This document shows, in pieces, positions 45,816 to 57,767 of a stretch of DNA of 64,000 nucleotides. The DNA comes from Chelonoidis abingdonii (taxonomy: Eukaryota > Chordata > Testudines > Testudinidae), in the NCBI RefSeq assembly GCF_003597395.2, contig NC_133771.1:45966681-46030680 (forward strand). Reading direction: 5' to 3'. The position numbers and the translations under genes were made by a program. The notes under the pieces were generated by a model. The model had not been told where the DNA came from. It saw nothing but the letters and a program-made list of their open reading frames with translations, and did not search any database. The stretch's first letter is position 1, and each line of letters opens with the position of its first letter.

Positions 45816-47602
45816 CTGGGGCAAAGAGGCCTAGACAGTGTCAGAAACAGAGGGAAGCTCCAATGTGGGACCCTTAATGAATAGGGGAGGCAACCTAGTG
45901 ACAGATGATGTAGAAAAAGCTGACATACTCAATATTTTTTTTTGCCTCAGTCTTCACAGACAAGGTCAGCTCCCCACTGCTTTCCTGGGCAACACAATAT
46001 GGGGAGGAGGTGCGTAGGCCTCAGCGGTGAAAGAACAGGTTAAGGGCTATTTGGAAAAGCTGGACATGCATAAGTCCATGGGCCCAGATCCAATGCATTC
46101 GAGGGTGCTGAGGGAATTGGCTGATGCAATTGCAGAGCCATTGGCCTTTATCTCTGAAAACTCGTGGCGATCGGGGGAGGTCCCCGATGATTGGAAAAAG
46201 GCAAATATAGTGTCCATCTCTTACAAAGTGAAGAAGGAGAAGATGGGGAACTACAGACCGGTCACCCTCACCTCAGTCTATGGAAAAATCATGGAGCAGG
46301 TCCTCAAGGAAACCATTTTGAAGCACTTGGAGGAGAGGAAAGTGATCAGGAACAGTCAACATGGATTCACCAAGGGCAAGTCATGCCTGACCAACCTGAT
46401 TGCCTGATAAGATAACTGACTCTGTGGATGTGGAAAAAGCAATGGGAGTGATTATATCTTGAGTTTAGCAAAGCTTTTGATAGGGTCTCCCACAGTATTC
46501 TTAGCAGCAAGTTAAAAAAGTATGTATTGGATGAATGGACTATAAGGTGGATAGAAAGCTGGCTAGATTGTTGGGCTCAATGAGTAGTGATCAATGGCTG
46601 AAAGTCTAGGTGGCAGCCGATATCAAGCAGAGTACCCAAGGGTCCTGGGGCCAGTTTTGTTCAACATCTTTATTATTAAACTGGATAATAGGATGGATTG
46701 CACCCTCAGCAAGTTCGCAGATGACACTAAGCTGGAGGGAGAGGTAGATACACTGGAGGGTAGGGATAGGGTCCAGAGTGACTTAGCCAAATTGGAGGAT
46801 CGGGCCAAAAGAAATCTGATGAGATTCAACAAGTGCAGAGTCCTGCACTTTGGACGAAAGAATACTATGCACCGCTAGAGGCTGGGGACTAACTGGCTAA
46901 GCAGCAGTTCTGCAGAAAAGGACCTGGGGATTACAGTGGATGAGAAGCTGGATATGAGTCAGCACTGTGCTTTTGTTGCCAAGAAGGCTAATGGCAAATT
47001 GGGCTGCATTAGTAGGAGCATTGCCAGCAGACTGAGGGAAGTGATAATTCCCCTCTATTAGCACTGGTGAGGCCACATCAGGAGTATTTCGTCCAGTTTT
47101 GGACCCCTCCACTACATAAAGGATGTGGACAAATTGGAGATAATTTTTGTTGCCCTCTTCAGGACTATCACGGGCCTGGGGCACATGACTTACAAGGAGA
47201 GGCTGAGGAAACTGGGCTTGTTTAGACTGCAGAAGAGAAGAGTGAGGAGGGATTTGATAGCAGCCTTCAACTACGTGAATGGGGGGTTCCAAGGAGGATG
47301 GTGCTCAGCTGTTCTCACTAGTGGCAGATGACAGAACAAGGAGCAAAGGTCTCAAGTTGCAGTGGAGGAGGTCTAGGTTGGATATTAGGAAACACTATTT
47401 CACTAAGAGGGTGGTGAAGCACTGGAATGGGTTACTTAAGGAGGTGGTGGAATCTCCATCCTTAGAGGTTTTTAAGGTCAGGCTTGACAAAGTCCTGGCT
47501 GGGATGATTTAGCTGGTATGGGTCCTGTTTTGAACAGGGGGTTGGACTAGATGACCTGCTAAGGTCTCTTCCAACCCTAATCTTCTATGATTCTATGAAG
47601 GT
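45816..47602 (+). mobile_element. CR1 LINE, 1.8 kb, with intact 3' end
   Basis: It runs from a pre-reverse-transcriptase region through the whole reverse transcriptase and C-terminus to the terminal octamer repeats (about 47586-47598). The 5' half of the element is missing. It is the longest CR1 copy here and in the opposite orientation to 43056-44505. Confidence 0.9.
46027..47512 (+). pseudogene. CR1 reverse transcriptase (ORF2) remnant
   Basis: The enzyme copies CR1 RNA at a nicked target. 46027-46407 holds the early reverse transcriptase motifs (D-W-K-K-A-N, N-Y-R-P-V-T-L-T-S, Q-H-G-F). The next part is broken by stops; there the first catalytic Asp position reads Glu (GAG at 46461-46463, Y-L-E-F-S-K-A-F-D). 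46594-46878 holds F-A-D-D-T-K-L. 47279-47512 holds the C-terminal W-R-R-S-R-L-D-I-R and H-W-N-G-L-L-K region. Multiple frame changes exclude function. Confidence 0.85.
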
Positions 47603-47688
47603 ACATTCACCTTTGGTGGCTGGCAGATATGTTAAGATTCAACAGGGCAGGAATTTCTTCCTGCCAACCTCAGAAGAGAGAGGAGGGT

Positions 47689-48165
47689 TGTGACACCCTG
47701 ACACCCAAATATTCACCACTGTCATGTAATTAGTATATGTCTTACACAAAATATGCCTTGTGAGGTGTCATTCTAATAGTCTTGATCTGCTAGACAGTAA
47801 CATCTCATTGGATTGTATGTGCTATTGTCATATATGATGTTATGAAGTTTGGCTATGTATGTGTTACTGAAACATGTTAGGCTGAAAACACCCACAAGCA
47901 GCCTTTCAAGTATGATAGTAAAAAGGCCAAACAATGTTAATGCCTTATTGAGGAAATACACACAAGCATAAGAGTTATCCTAGGAATTGTGTACAATAGA
48001 AACTTCTCAGACATAGCACTACACAAGGGGAACTTTTTGACCCAGGTCCCAGCAAAAAAACTTTCCAGTAAGTGGGGAGAAAGATATAAAAGGGGGGACC
48101 TCACTCTCCCTACAACAACATAACAGGAAACACCTGAGGAACAAAGACTGAACTGTGGGAAGTAG
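47689..48165 (+). mobile_element. LTR fragment, 5' part
   Basis: It begins TGTGACACC and contains a TATA-like ATATAAAAGG near 48086, followed by wording I recall from a turtle ERV LTR. The 3' end is missing: it breaks off near 48165. No target duplication can be shown. Confidence 0.5.
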
Positions 48166-48189
48166 TTCTATATATGATCAAATAATTTA

Positions 48190-48500
48190 TGATCATACCT
48201 GGCTTAAACCTTCTCATAGCATACCTGCTCCCTGTTCCCCTCTTTCCCAGAGAACAACAGAGACAGAAAGGGGAAGTTTTTTCCCCATTTTAAAAAGTTA
48301 TAGCCTTCCCACTGGCTCTTTTGGTCAAGTGCCCAGTCCTTTTCCTTTACCTGGGAGACTCTGTTAACCCTTTTACAGGTAAAGCAAGCAGAGAACAGCC
48401 ACCAAGAGGGACTTATAGCTAACTGGCTGGCTGGGTGTCCATAAAAGGGAGCTATCCCCCTCCCTTTCGTCTCTCTCTCTCTCTCTCTCTTAATTATGTT
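48190..48500 (+). repeat. Second LTR-like fragment with TATA-like box and CT tail
   Basis: The wording (for example TTACAGGTAAAGCAAG, then CATAAAAGGGAGCTA) resembles the promoter end of another turtle LTR family. It ends in a CT microsatellite (48470-48490). Boundaries are uncertain. Confidence 0.4.
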
Positions 48501-51500
48501 CTTGTTGAATGTTAAAAAGGCATACAATGGTCTAGTCTCACATCCACTACTGTAAAAGGAAATGCTGCAATTGACCGGTAGAAAGTTGGATTAGGCCCTT
48601 AAATAGTAACATAAATCCTGGCACAGATTTAATCCTGTTTCAGTGCTGGTCATTTAGAATTTTTCTGTGTGTCTTAAGGCTGATGCAGGAATTGTTGCTG
48701 AGAACTGAGGAGCCTTTCAAGATCTGGGCCTAACTCCCATTGGCACTTATTACCTTTGAGGCCCTGTGCCTTAGCTTATGCCTTCAATAGCTATTAATGT
48801 TTGTGTTGCTGTTTGTTTTTTTGCCTCAAAAGATGTGTTATTGGTACATCTTATCTTGAATTGCCCTATGCAAACTTAACCACGATTTTTTGTTTTGGAA
48901 TTGTAGATTGGGTATATTGGACCAGTTATTGAAATAACAATTTGAAAGCCGATTAATTCTTTTCTTAGCTTTTTGTTTTTCCTCTCTACCTTTCCTTCCT
49001 TTCTCCTCATTACAGGACCAGCTTTAGCTGCTACTGTTGCAGGGCTTACACGTTCTCTTTTCACTCTAAATGTCTGATTGATATATGTGAATAAAATTAA
49101 TTTGTTGTCTCCCTATAAAAAATGGATGATGTACAGTAGTGATGGAGGGAGTTAGAATTCTCTGATCTTCCTATGTAAGAGAGAGCTTTTAAAAGGTGGG
49201 CCTTGTTCTGCCACCTACACTCACAAGTCTCCCTCTCAGAGGAAGCTGCACACATGTATTTGAGGCTAGCCTATGGAACTTAATGTAATACTGTTTCAAG
49301 ATAACATTAGAGTTTGGAACTACTACAAGTCAATAAGAAGGATAAGAAAATTTGTTGAATTTTTATCATTTTGAGTACCAGTCCAGTGACCGAAGGCCTG
49401 CCTGTCAGATGCTGAGCTCCTCTGAGAAGGTGCATAGCACTTTGGTGGATTGGACTTTGAAAGAGATCTTCAGCTAGCAGAATGAAAAAAAAAATGTACT
49501 CCTAAGTGTTTTTTACTTAGCAAAAGAGAAAAGCAGTGCACTGCTCTGTGGACTAAATTGTGTCCTCATTTGTGCTAAATAGGCCAATCAGAAACCGAGA
49601 GAGAAAGAGCATCAGAGTGAATCAAACACTAAGGGATCTATATATGAATGAGAATTAGATGATGTATGGTAAATTGGGATAGCCCTTCATAGAGGTAAAG
49701 TTAATATAGAATACTGAAAAAAATAATTTGAAAGTGAATGGGAGACATCAAACAAAAGTTTTGGGGATAGTAGAATGCGGGAACGATAAATGGTTCCAAA
49801 ACCTGAAGGAATATCTTGAAATGAGAAACAAACACTAGTATGCAAAATGGCTACTGAAGGAAGGTAGTTGAGGTGGAACATGTACAGTATTCAGATTTAT
49901 GAATGAACAAGACCATAAGAACAACACATGCATTTATTTTATAGGCCTTTTTCATTTATATAATGTGCTCAATTACTAAAGCCCCTGGGTGCATGAACAA
50001 TCAAAATGCAAAGAACACAGTTTCAGCATGGAAGTTAAAAACTGGAGGGGTTGTTCCCCTCCTCCCCCACTTCCCAAGATAAATACCTGCAAATTTACAG
50101 TAGTTGTAAAATAGTTTTAAAATTACTGTTATGGACCAGGGTAAATCAGCATGGTAGCATTGATGTTAACAGAGATATACTGATTTACATGAGGTGAGAA
50201 TCTGACTTATGGCATTGGTGTTGTCAAAAAAGTTAAACAAAATAAAAAGATGAAAAAAATATCTAATGTAGCATTTTTGGATCAACTACAATCTGAGTTA
50301 CACGGTGGGAACAACTAAAAAGTCAGCATTGACCAATTACCAGTATTGGCCAGTAGGACCTCTGATTACAAGAATTTTCCCCAAAGGTTGCTACAGGAGG
50401 TAAACGTGATAAATATGTGAAGACTGAGTGTAATATTTGCCAAATGTTGACTATTAAATGGATTATGCTGTAAATGAGTCAGTACATATAAGTTCCTAGG
50501 AGGCCGCCCTCAGAAACTAAGAACCAGCTTCTCGATGTATTTAGGTATCTAATTCCCATTGATTTTAATGGGAGTTAGTCACCTAAATATTTTGCAGATC
50601 TCTTGCTGAGCTTTTCCTCCTACTTAAGGGAAAGCTCACAGTAGTTTATCTCAGAATGTGTCTTCCATAATGTATGCCTATAAGTTCAGCTACCAAAACC
50701 ATTAGCTGGCAATTTAAATAAAACACATTAACCTTACATGACAATTGATGCATATTCTGGTGCCTACAGTTGTATAGCTGACCCCAGTCAGTCTCATGCA
50801 CTCTGATTGTTGTTTTGTAAAATGTAAGATGACTGCATATTACAGATCAAGAGGGGTGACCTTTTATTTTCCATCATGTTATATTTTTTTTTGTAACTTT
50901 GCTTCTGATTTCATAATGAAAGGTCATGACTGTATTTCAGTATCTGTAATAACACTGACTAAAAGAATGGGCCTGTACATTTTTGGGAGCTGAATAGGGA
51001 ATGAAAGTCTTCAAAACCTCCAAGGATCAAGCCTTAAACTATTCCATAAGTGTTCCTGCTGTTAGTTGGTTTGTTTGTTTGTTTTTAAAGGAAATGATTT
51101 GGAGGCAGGGCAACTTCTGAAGAAAAACAAGAAAAAGCACAGCCAATTAGTCATATTGATTTGAGGGAAGTAATAGTCAATTGATTCTCACAGGAAAACT
51201 AAATGAACCCATTAAATCCTAAATTAAAAGGGGACCAGATTTTTTCATTTTATTGTCTGTCTTAAAAGGTCTCACTTGATGATAACAAAAGAAAGCATTG
51301 TCAAAAGCAGTTTGAAAACAGGATCAGTTTACTTATCACAAGCATCTAGGAGGAGAGGATATGTCAATTTATCTATATACTCTTCAGATTTGCTATCAGA
51401 TAAAGGAGACTTCATGGTCAACATAATGTTCTCTCATTGTTTGGATACGAGATCACCTGGATACAGGTAATTTGTTTTAGGGGATTTCATTTCCATTGGC

Positions 51501-52172
51501 AACCACTCTCAGTTCAGAAGACTAACTGATTGCAGCAGTATAACAAGTGACTTTCTGTATAACCATTTCTCAGTGAATTAGAAATGATCAGGGTATAAAG
51601 CTTAAACTTGTAGAGGTGAATTAGTAACATGAGAGTTAGTCCATAAAGGTAACATGTAGAGCTCAACACTGGTGCTTTCCTTTGTTCTTCCCCATCACCA
51701 AATAACCTTGTGATCGATGGTGGATCATCTGACTGTCAAGGGGAAAGACAGAACTGTGACCTGGCCACTGAAAAGCCAGATGCTTAAAAGGTAAGGCTCA
51801 AAAGATACCAGTCTTTTCAAACCTATGAACCTTTTTCCCCAGCCTAAATGAACGCAAACTCTAAATAACCAGCAATCCCATAATGGCTTAATAGGTAACG
51901 TGAAACCAGTTATAACATCATACTTCATATCATATTCATTTCCATGCTTATGGCATTATCTGGTTAAATAACTGTTTAGTAACATTTGAAATACTGCAAT
52001 CAATTTATTATTTCTTTATTCAAACATGGTACACAATGGAGGAAGGGAGAATCTTCCATGATAGCTAGGTAGGATTCAAATCAAAACTAAGGGGATTTGG
52101 GATTCATCTTGTTCAAAACAATTGGGAGAATGCTGACCACTTTAGGACAGAAGGAATGGGAAGCATCTTATC
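48501..52172. other. Unassigned AT-rich stretch
   Basis: About 3.7 kb with no gene or transposon recognised. Frames are under 70 codons. Confidence 0.5.
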
Positions 52173-53360
52173 TTCATAGAGTCATATAGTTTAAGGCCAG
52201 AAGTGACCAATAGATTATCTAATCTGACTGCTGATATAACAGGCCATAGAATTTTACCCAGGTACCACTGTACTGAATCCAAAAAATTGTGTTAGACTAA
52301 AGTATATAGTTCAGAAAGGCATCCAAACTAGGTCTGAAAACATCAGAGATGGAGAATCCAACACTTCCCTTGGTAGTTTGTTCTGAGGGTTAATTATCCT
52401 CACTGTTAAAAGTTTGCTCCTATTCCTAATTCTAAATTGTCTGGCTTCAACTTCCAGCCATTGGGTCACGTTATGACTTTCTCCACTACATTAATAAGCC
52501 ATTTAGTACCCAGTATTTTCTCCCTATGAAGGTACTGATATAATGAAAGCAAGTTACCTATCAATCTTCTTTTTGATAACCCAGACAGATTGAACTCTTT
52601 ATGTTTCTCACTGAAAGACATTTTCTCCAGCCCGCAAATTATTTTTGTGGCTCCTTTTTGTACCCTCTCCAATTTGTCAACATCATTTTAAAAATATGGG
52701 TATCAGAGCTGTATTTCTGTCTCAGTCTCAGTGCTGTATAGACGTAAAATCACATCCCTCCTCCTCATCTGTTTATACATTCAAGAGTCACATTAGCCAT
52801 TTTGCCCTGGCATTGCACTGGGAGCTCATGTTGAGTTTCTTGTTCACTCTGATCTCTAAATCTTTTCTGAGTCACTGCTGTCCAGTATACAGTCCCATTC
52901 TGTACATTCCTTTTTCCTAGGTGTATAACTTTGCATTTGGCTCTATTAAAATACATTTTGTTTGAATGGGGTCAGTTGACTTTCTAACCCAGATCACTGT
53001 GTATGACTGCCCTGTCCTCATCATTATTTATCACTCCATCAAACTTTGTGGTGTCCTCAAATTTTATCAGCAGTATATTATATATTTACTTCCAGATCAT
53101 TGATGAAAATATTTAATATTTAATTCCTGAGGAACTGCATTTTAAACTCCCAATTCAATGACAATTCCCCATTGCCAGCTACTTTTTGAGAGATGTCAGT
53201 TACCCAGGTCTTAATCCATTTAACATGAACTCTATGGATATTGTATAATGCTATTTTTTTATTCAGGATGTAATTCGGATCTAAAGCAAATGCCTTTAAA
53301 AAGTCTAATGTGTTATATATACATAGCTACCTTTGTCAATCTTGTAATCTCATCTGAGTA
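52173..53360 (-). mobile_element. CR1 LINE, 3' half
   Basis: The minus-strand 3' end lies near 52173 (ATAGAGTCATATAG), followed by the tail and the C-terminal coding region; 52765-52956 reads K-C-K-V-I-H-L-G. The remaining reverse transcriptase part to about 53360 is broken by indels. It is the same region of CR1 as 13116-13848. Confidence 0.85.
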
Positions 53361-55113
53361 GGAGTCAAGACCTTTTGGATGGAAAAAAGGAGCAATCTGG
53401 CCTGAGAGAGAATGTTGAAATCTATCTTGGGTGGGAGGGATGATGTTTGGAAGTGAGCTGTCTCCTGGCAAACCGAATAGCCTGGGGGTGTCACCTGTTG
53501 AGAGACCACTGGCAATGAAAGGAGGAAAGAAATCTGTTAGAGCCTCACTCTGGATTATGAAGTTTGGGATCTGGCTGTCATGAGCAATATGAGAAACGTC
53601 ACCTGGCGAAAGTCATTTCTCTACCAAAACCAACCAAAAAAAAAATCTCTTAAAAGCGTTGGTTCAAATCCAGTGAAACTGATAAAGTCAAATATATAAA
53701 AGTAAATAAATAGTTAAAAACAAACAAAAGAGTCAGTCTTATGCAAAGTATTATATAACCTATATGAAAACAGGATTTATAGTGGAAATGCTGACAGGCT
53801 AACTAAGTCTGAAGTTGGGACACTACTACAGTATAATATTCTCATCCTGGCCCTTGTTCATTGCACCTTCAAATTCATTGCCATGAATTTACTTAGAACT
53901 TGAATGTTTGCTGAAAGTAGCTTGTAAGTGTGGTTACAGGCTCTTAGTATTATTTGGTAACAGCCTAAACAATCCTGTAAGAGCTACAGCAGCAGGACAG
54001 CTTGTCAAATAAAACCTTAAGCAGATGGTTCTAAATCATAGGAACTCCACTTTATATGCTGAATGCTTGAGCAGTTCCATGAATAACAGAGAGCTGTCCA
54101 CAAATATGTGGGGAAAGAGCAGATGTGCGAGGCTGATGTTGCCTGATCTCCACCAAATGGAATCTTTCTGCTGTCAAAAGCACTGTCTCTTGTCTGTTTC
54201 AGACAGTGACTTAAAGCTTTCACTTGAAACACATCCGTTTTTTAAATAGTGCACCTCTACTTGTTGCTGTGAAAACTGAGAATTTACATTGGCATAGCGG
54301 GAAGGTAGACATTGCAGCAATACAATGCCTGAGGGAATGGTTACAAATTGCTCAGATTCTCTTTAAAATTTCTACATAAAACTTAAATGGTTTTTGATTT
54401 TGCCAACTTTGTTTCAATTTCACCCAGCAGAGCAGATCTTCTTGATCGCGACAATCTTTCATCTCTGTTACTGCAGTTTTGTGCCAGTGTAACAAACACG
54501 GTGGTTTTCAATAGAAGTACATTATAGTAAGACTGAACTGGTGCAGTGATGACACAAGCCCTTGTATCCAACGTCGGTTAAGCCACATTTCAAGAGAACT
54601 AACATCACTGCGCTTCTCAGTGCAGACCCACAAACAGGAAGAATACGCAAATAAACAAGAGTGTCTTACAGGATGACACTCAACTTCTATATAATCTAGT
54701 GAATATCATTTATATAAGATTGGGCCTATTTTAAATGTTACCGTGATATTTTGAAGATTCATCAACAGAAGATGAATGATCTGTGCCTGTCAATTTGGCT
54801 CCAAACGTACTGCCACAGCATGAAGAACTGTAGGGAAACACATGACTACCACTGATAAAATGTCATCTTGAAGCAGACAGCACAGCAGAGTTGAGGACAA
54901 GCCAATTTCAGAAATGATTATTTTTGGTTTTGCAACTCTCTTGTTGTCCACTAAGCTGCTCTTACAGGATACAGCCAGAAAGAAATATATTATAATGGGA
55001 CCCCCCATTCCAGTTCAGGGCTACTTGTAATTTGCATAGTGAAGTAAAACCAAGCTAGTCCTGTTAATTTTCTGCACAGCCTCCATCATCTTCTCTCCCT
55101 TTCCTGAAAAGAC
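53361..55113. other. Unassigned stretch
   Basis: Nothing recognised in about 1.7 kb. Confidence 0.5.
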
Positions 55114-55395
55114 TGAGGCTAGGCCTACCCTGGCGTGGGGAGGGTCGACCTAAGGTACGCTGACTTCAGCTATGCGAATCTTAGGTCAATTTACCTGGCC
55201 GTGAGGATGGCAGAGAGTGGACTGCTGCCGCTCCCTCATCGACTCCGCTTCCACCTCTCACCGCAGTGGAGTTCTGGAGTCAACGGCAAAGCGATCGGGG
55301 ATTGATTTATTGTGTCTACATTAGACGCGATAAATCAATCCCAGATAGATTGATCAATACCCACCGATCCGGCGCATATTGTAGACATACCCTGA
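55114..55395. mobile_element. Harbinger-type MITE (about 280 bp)
   Basis: The right end reads TGTAGACATACCCTGA; the left end is its degraded inverted partner (11 of 15 positions). GATCGGGGATTGATTTATT and GATAAATCAATCCC are internal inverted words of a turtle MITE I recall. Non-coding. Confidence 0.65.
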
Positions 55396-56578
55396 GTCAA
55401 AAAAATAACCCCAGAATTTTTTAGCTATTTTTTTAGGAAAATCAAGACCTCAGTGTCTCGTGGACTGAATAGGGTTCACTGAGAAATCATGTCCCCAGCG
55501 CAACAACACTAAAGGTCCATGTATTGTAAACACTGGAATTTGGTCTGCTAAAGCAGAGATCACTGATTGTTAATCTGGCTGATCACTCATTCTGCTGAAG
55601 AGGATGATGACTACTTTGATATTTAAAGATTTGTCAATCTGGCTATATTTTTCTCTCATAATGTGGCTTGTCTATCTCCATATTATCATCCACTGAAAGG
55701 CACTAACAAAAGCCTTAGGCTACCTACTCTGTACAGTGTCATTGCCATAAATGTATTGCTATTAGCTTTGCTGTTTCAGAATCCTATACTTCTTTGAGTT
55801 ATACACTCCAGGTGGCCTATAATGGGCTTGTTTTAACCATGAAAGTATCTGAGCAGGAGCTGGAGGAGTAGAATATAGAGCTATGTGCATTAATTTAAAC
55901 CATGAGAGTATGATACAGGCTATATATTTTCAATGTACTCCATGAAAGATAGAAAATGGCCTAGACTGTGAGATTTTAACTATAGTTTATATATCATCAC
56001 ACTTGTTTTAACTAAAAGCGCAGCACGAATTGAAGAGAAATAAAATCCTTTTGACTGTACCTCTCTCAGAATTGCTTTGTGCTGCCTTTCCAAGTCCTTT
56101 TGGCACCTGAAGAAGGGGCCCCATTGCCTCCTGAGCACCCTCTTGTAGCAGAGTGTGGTTCTGCTGTGGCCTGCCTCAATATCAATGAGATCACTTAAGA
56201 AGCCCAGTCAAGGAGAAGCTGCACGCTATTGTAGCAGTATATCTCCCTTAAATAAAGCCTTCTGAAAGGTACACTTGAACACCTGTAAAAGCCGGATAAA
56301 AATTAAGTCCCAAAACAAAAGTGTATAGAGTCCAGCAGCAACTCCTTGTGTTATAAGGCCTCAGGCCTCTCTGTTGCTTTTCCCCTGTTTGTTCAGAGTT
56401 CCACTCAGGCCCTTCTGCCTGGAAAGGTTTTGCGGTCTTTCCTTTACTTGGTCAGGGTGTCTCCTAGGCCTCCCTGCCTGGACAGCTTTTGGGCTAGTTT
56501 AGGCTGTCTGGGATTTTCCCTCCTCTGGAACTTCCTTTCTCCTCAGGCGCTTTGTTCAGCTGTGCTCTCTTAAGCCTT
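55396..56578. other. Unassigned stretch
   Basis: Nothing recognised in about 1.2 kb. Confidence 0.5.
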
Positions 56579-56849
56579 GCAGGGTATGTCTACACAATGA
56601 GCAGCAGTGAATCTCAGATCCCATATTGATGGACTCAAGTTTGTGGGGCTTGTGCTACAGCACCAAAAATATCTGTGTAGACTTTGTAGCTTGGGCTGGA
56701 GCTCAGGTTCTGAAGGCCCCCTCCCTCAGCTTTCGAGCCTGAGCTGCAATGTCTACACAGCTATTTTTAGCACTGTAGCATAAGCCCAACAAGCGCAAGT
56801 TGTTGACCTAGGCTCAGAGACTTCCTTCTGCTTGCTGTATAGACCTTAG
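56579..56849. mobile_element. Harbinger-type MITE (about 270 bp)
   Basis: The left end AGGGTATGTCTACAC and the right end TGTATAGACCTTA are imperfect inverted partners. Internal words TGTCTACACAGC and CTGTGTAGACTTTG show that further terminal-type words lie inside. Non-coding. Confidence 0.6.
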
Positions 56850-56993
56850 TAGGCCCAGGTGCTCCTTCCTGAATTAACTACCTCTTAACTAGCCCCAGCT
56901 AGACCTGAGTTGGCTCATTCACTTCAGTGGAGCCTGTCACAGGATAGTTTGGCATCTGACTCCCTTAAAGCAACAGCCCTGTGACAGTGCCCT

Positions 56994-57762
56994 TGTCATA
57001 AACAGATGGTTAAGGGTTAATGCCTCTTTTACATGTAAAGGGTTAAAAAGTTCACCTAGCCTAGCTAACACCTGACCAGAGGAACCAATGGGGGAACAAG
57101 ATGTTTCAAAAGGAAGGAGGGAAGTTTTTCCTTTGTTTAGAGTTTCAGTTTCAGCCGGAGTGAAAAAGATCAAGGAACCAGCCTCTTATCAGAGTAGTAA
57201 GTTTTAGAAAGGAATAAATAGGTTTATGTTTATTTCTTTGTAACCTGTCTTATGCAATTAGAGGTAGAATCAAATTGGGTATTTGGGTATTTTTTTTTTT
57301 AACTAAATTTGTGCCCAGGGAAACATCCTCTGTGTTTTGAATCTGTTGTCTGTGAGAGTAGCTGGTATGCTAATCTCTCCCAGAGGGTTTTCTTTTACCT
57401 TTCTTTTCTTTAATTAAAAGCCTTTTTCTTAATACCTGATTGATTTTTCTCTGTTTTTAGATCCAAGGGGATTGGATCTGGACTCACCAGGGATTGGTGG
57501 GAGAAAGGAGGGGGGATGGTTAATTTCTCCTTGTTTTAAGATCCAAGGGATTGGATCTGGACTCACCAGGGAATTGGTGAAGGAGTCTCTCAAGGCTACC
57601 CAGGGAGGGGAAGGTTTTTGGGGGAAAGGGAGTGATCCAGACACTGAAAATTCTGGATGGTGGCAGTGATACCAGATCTAAGCTAGTAATTAAGCTTAGA
57701 AGTGTCCATGCAGGTCCCCACATCTGTACCCTAAAGTTCAGAGTGGGGAAGGAACCTTGACA
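56994..57762 (+). mobile_element. Solo LTR (769 bp) with exact 5-bp target duplication
   Basis: It begins TGTCATAA and ends CTTGACA. GCCCT flanks it exactly at 56989-56993 and 57763-57767. No internal retroviral sequence remains. Inside, two near-identical segments of about 60 bp (57442-57502 and 57521-57581) form a partial tandem duplication. I recall it as an abundant turtle LTR. Confidence 0.88.
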
Positions 57763-57767
57763 GCCCT

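Noticed and set aside
53650..53680. GGTTCAAATCC-like word considered as a tRNA B box
   Set aside because: No A box at the right distance and no cloverleaf stems.
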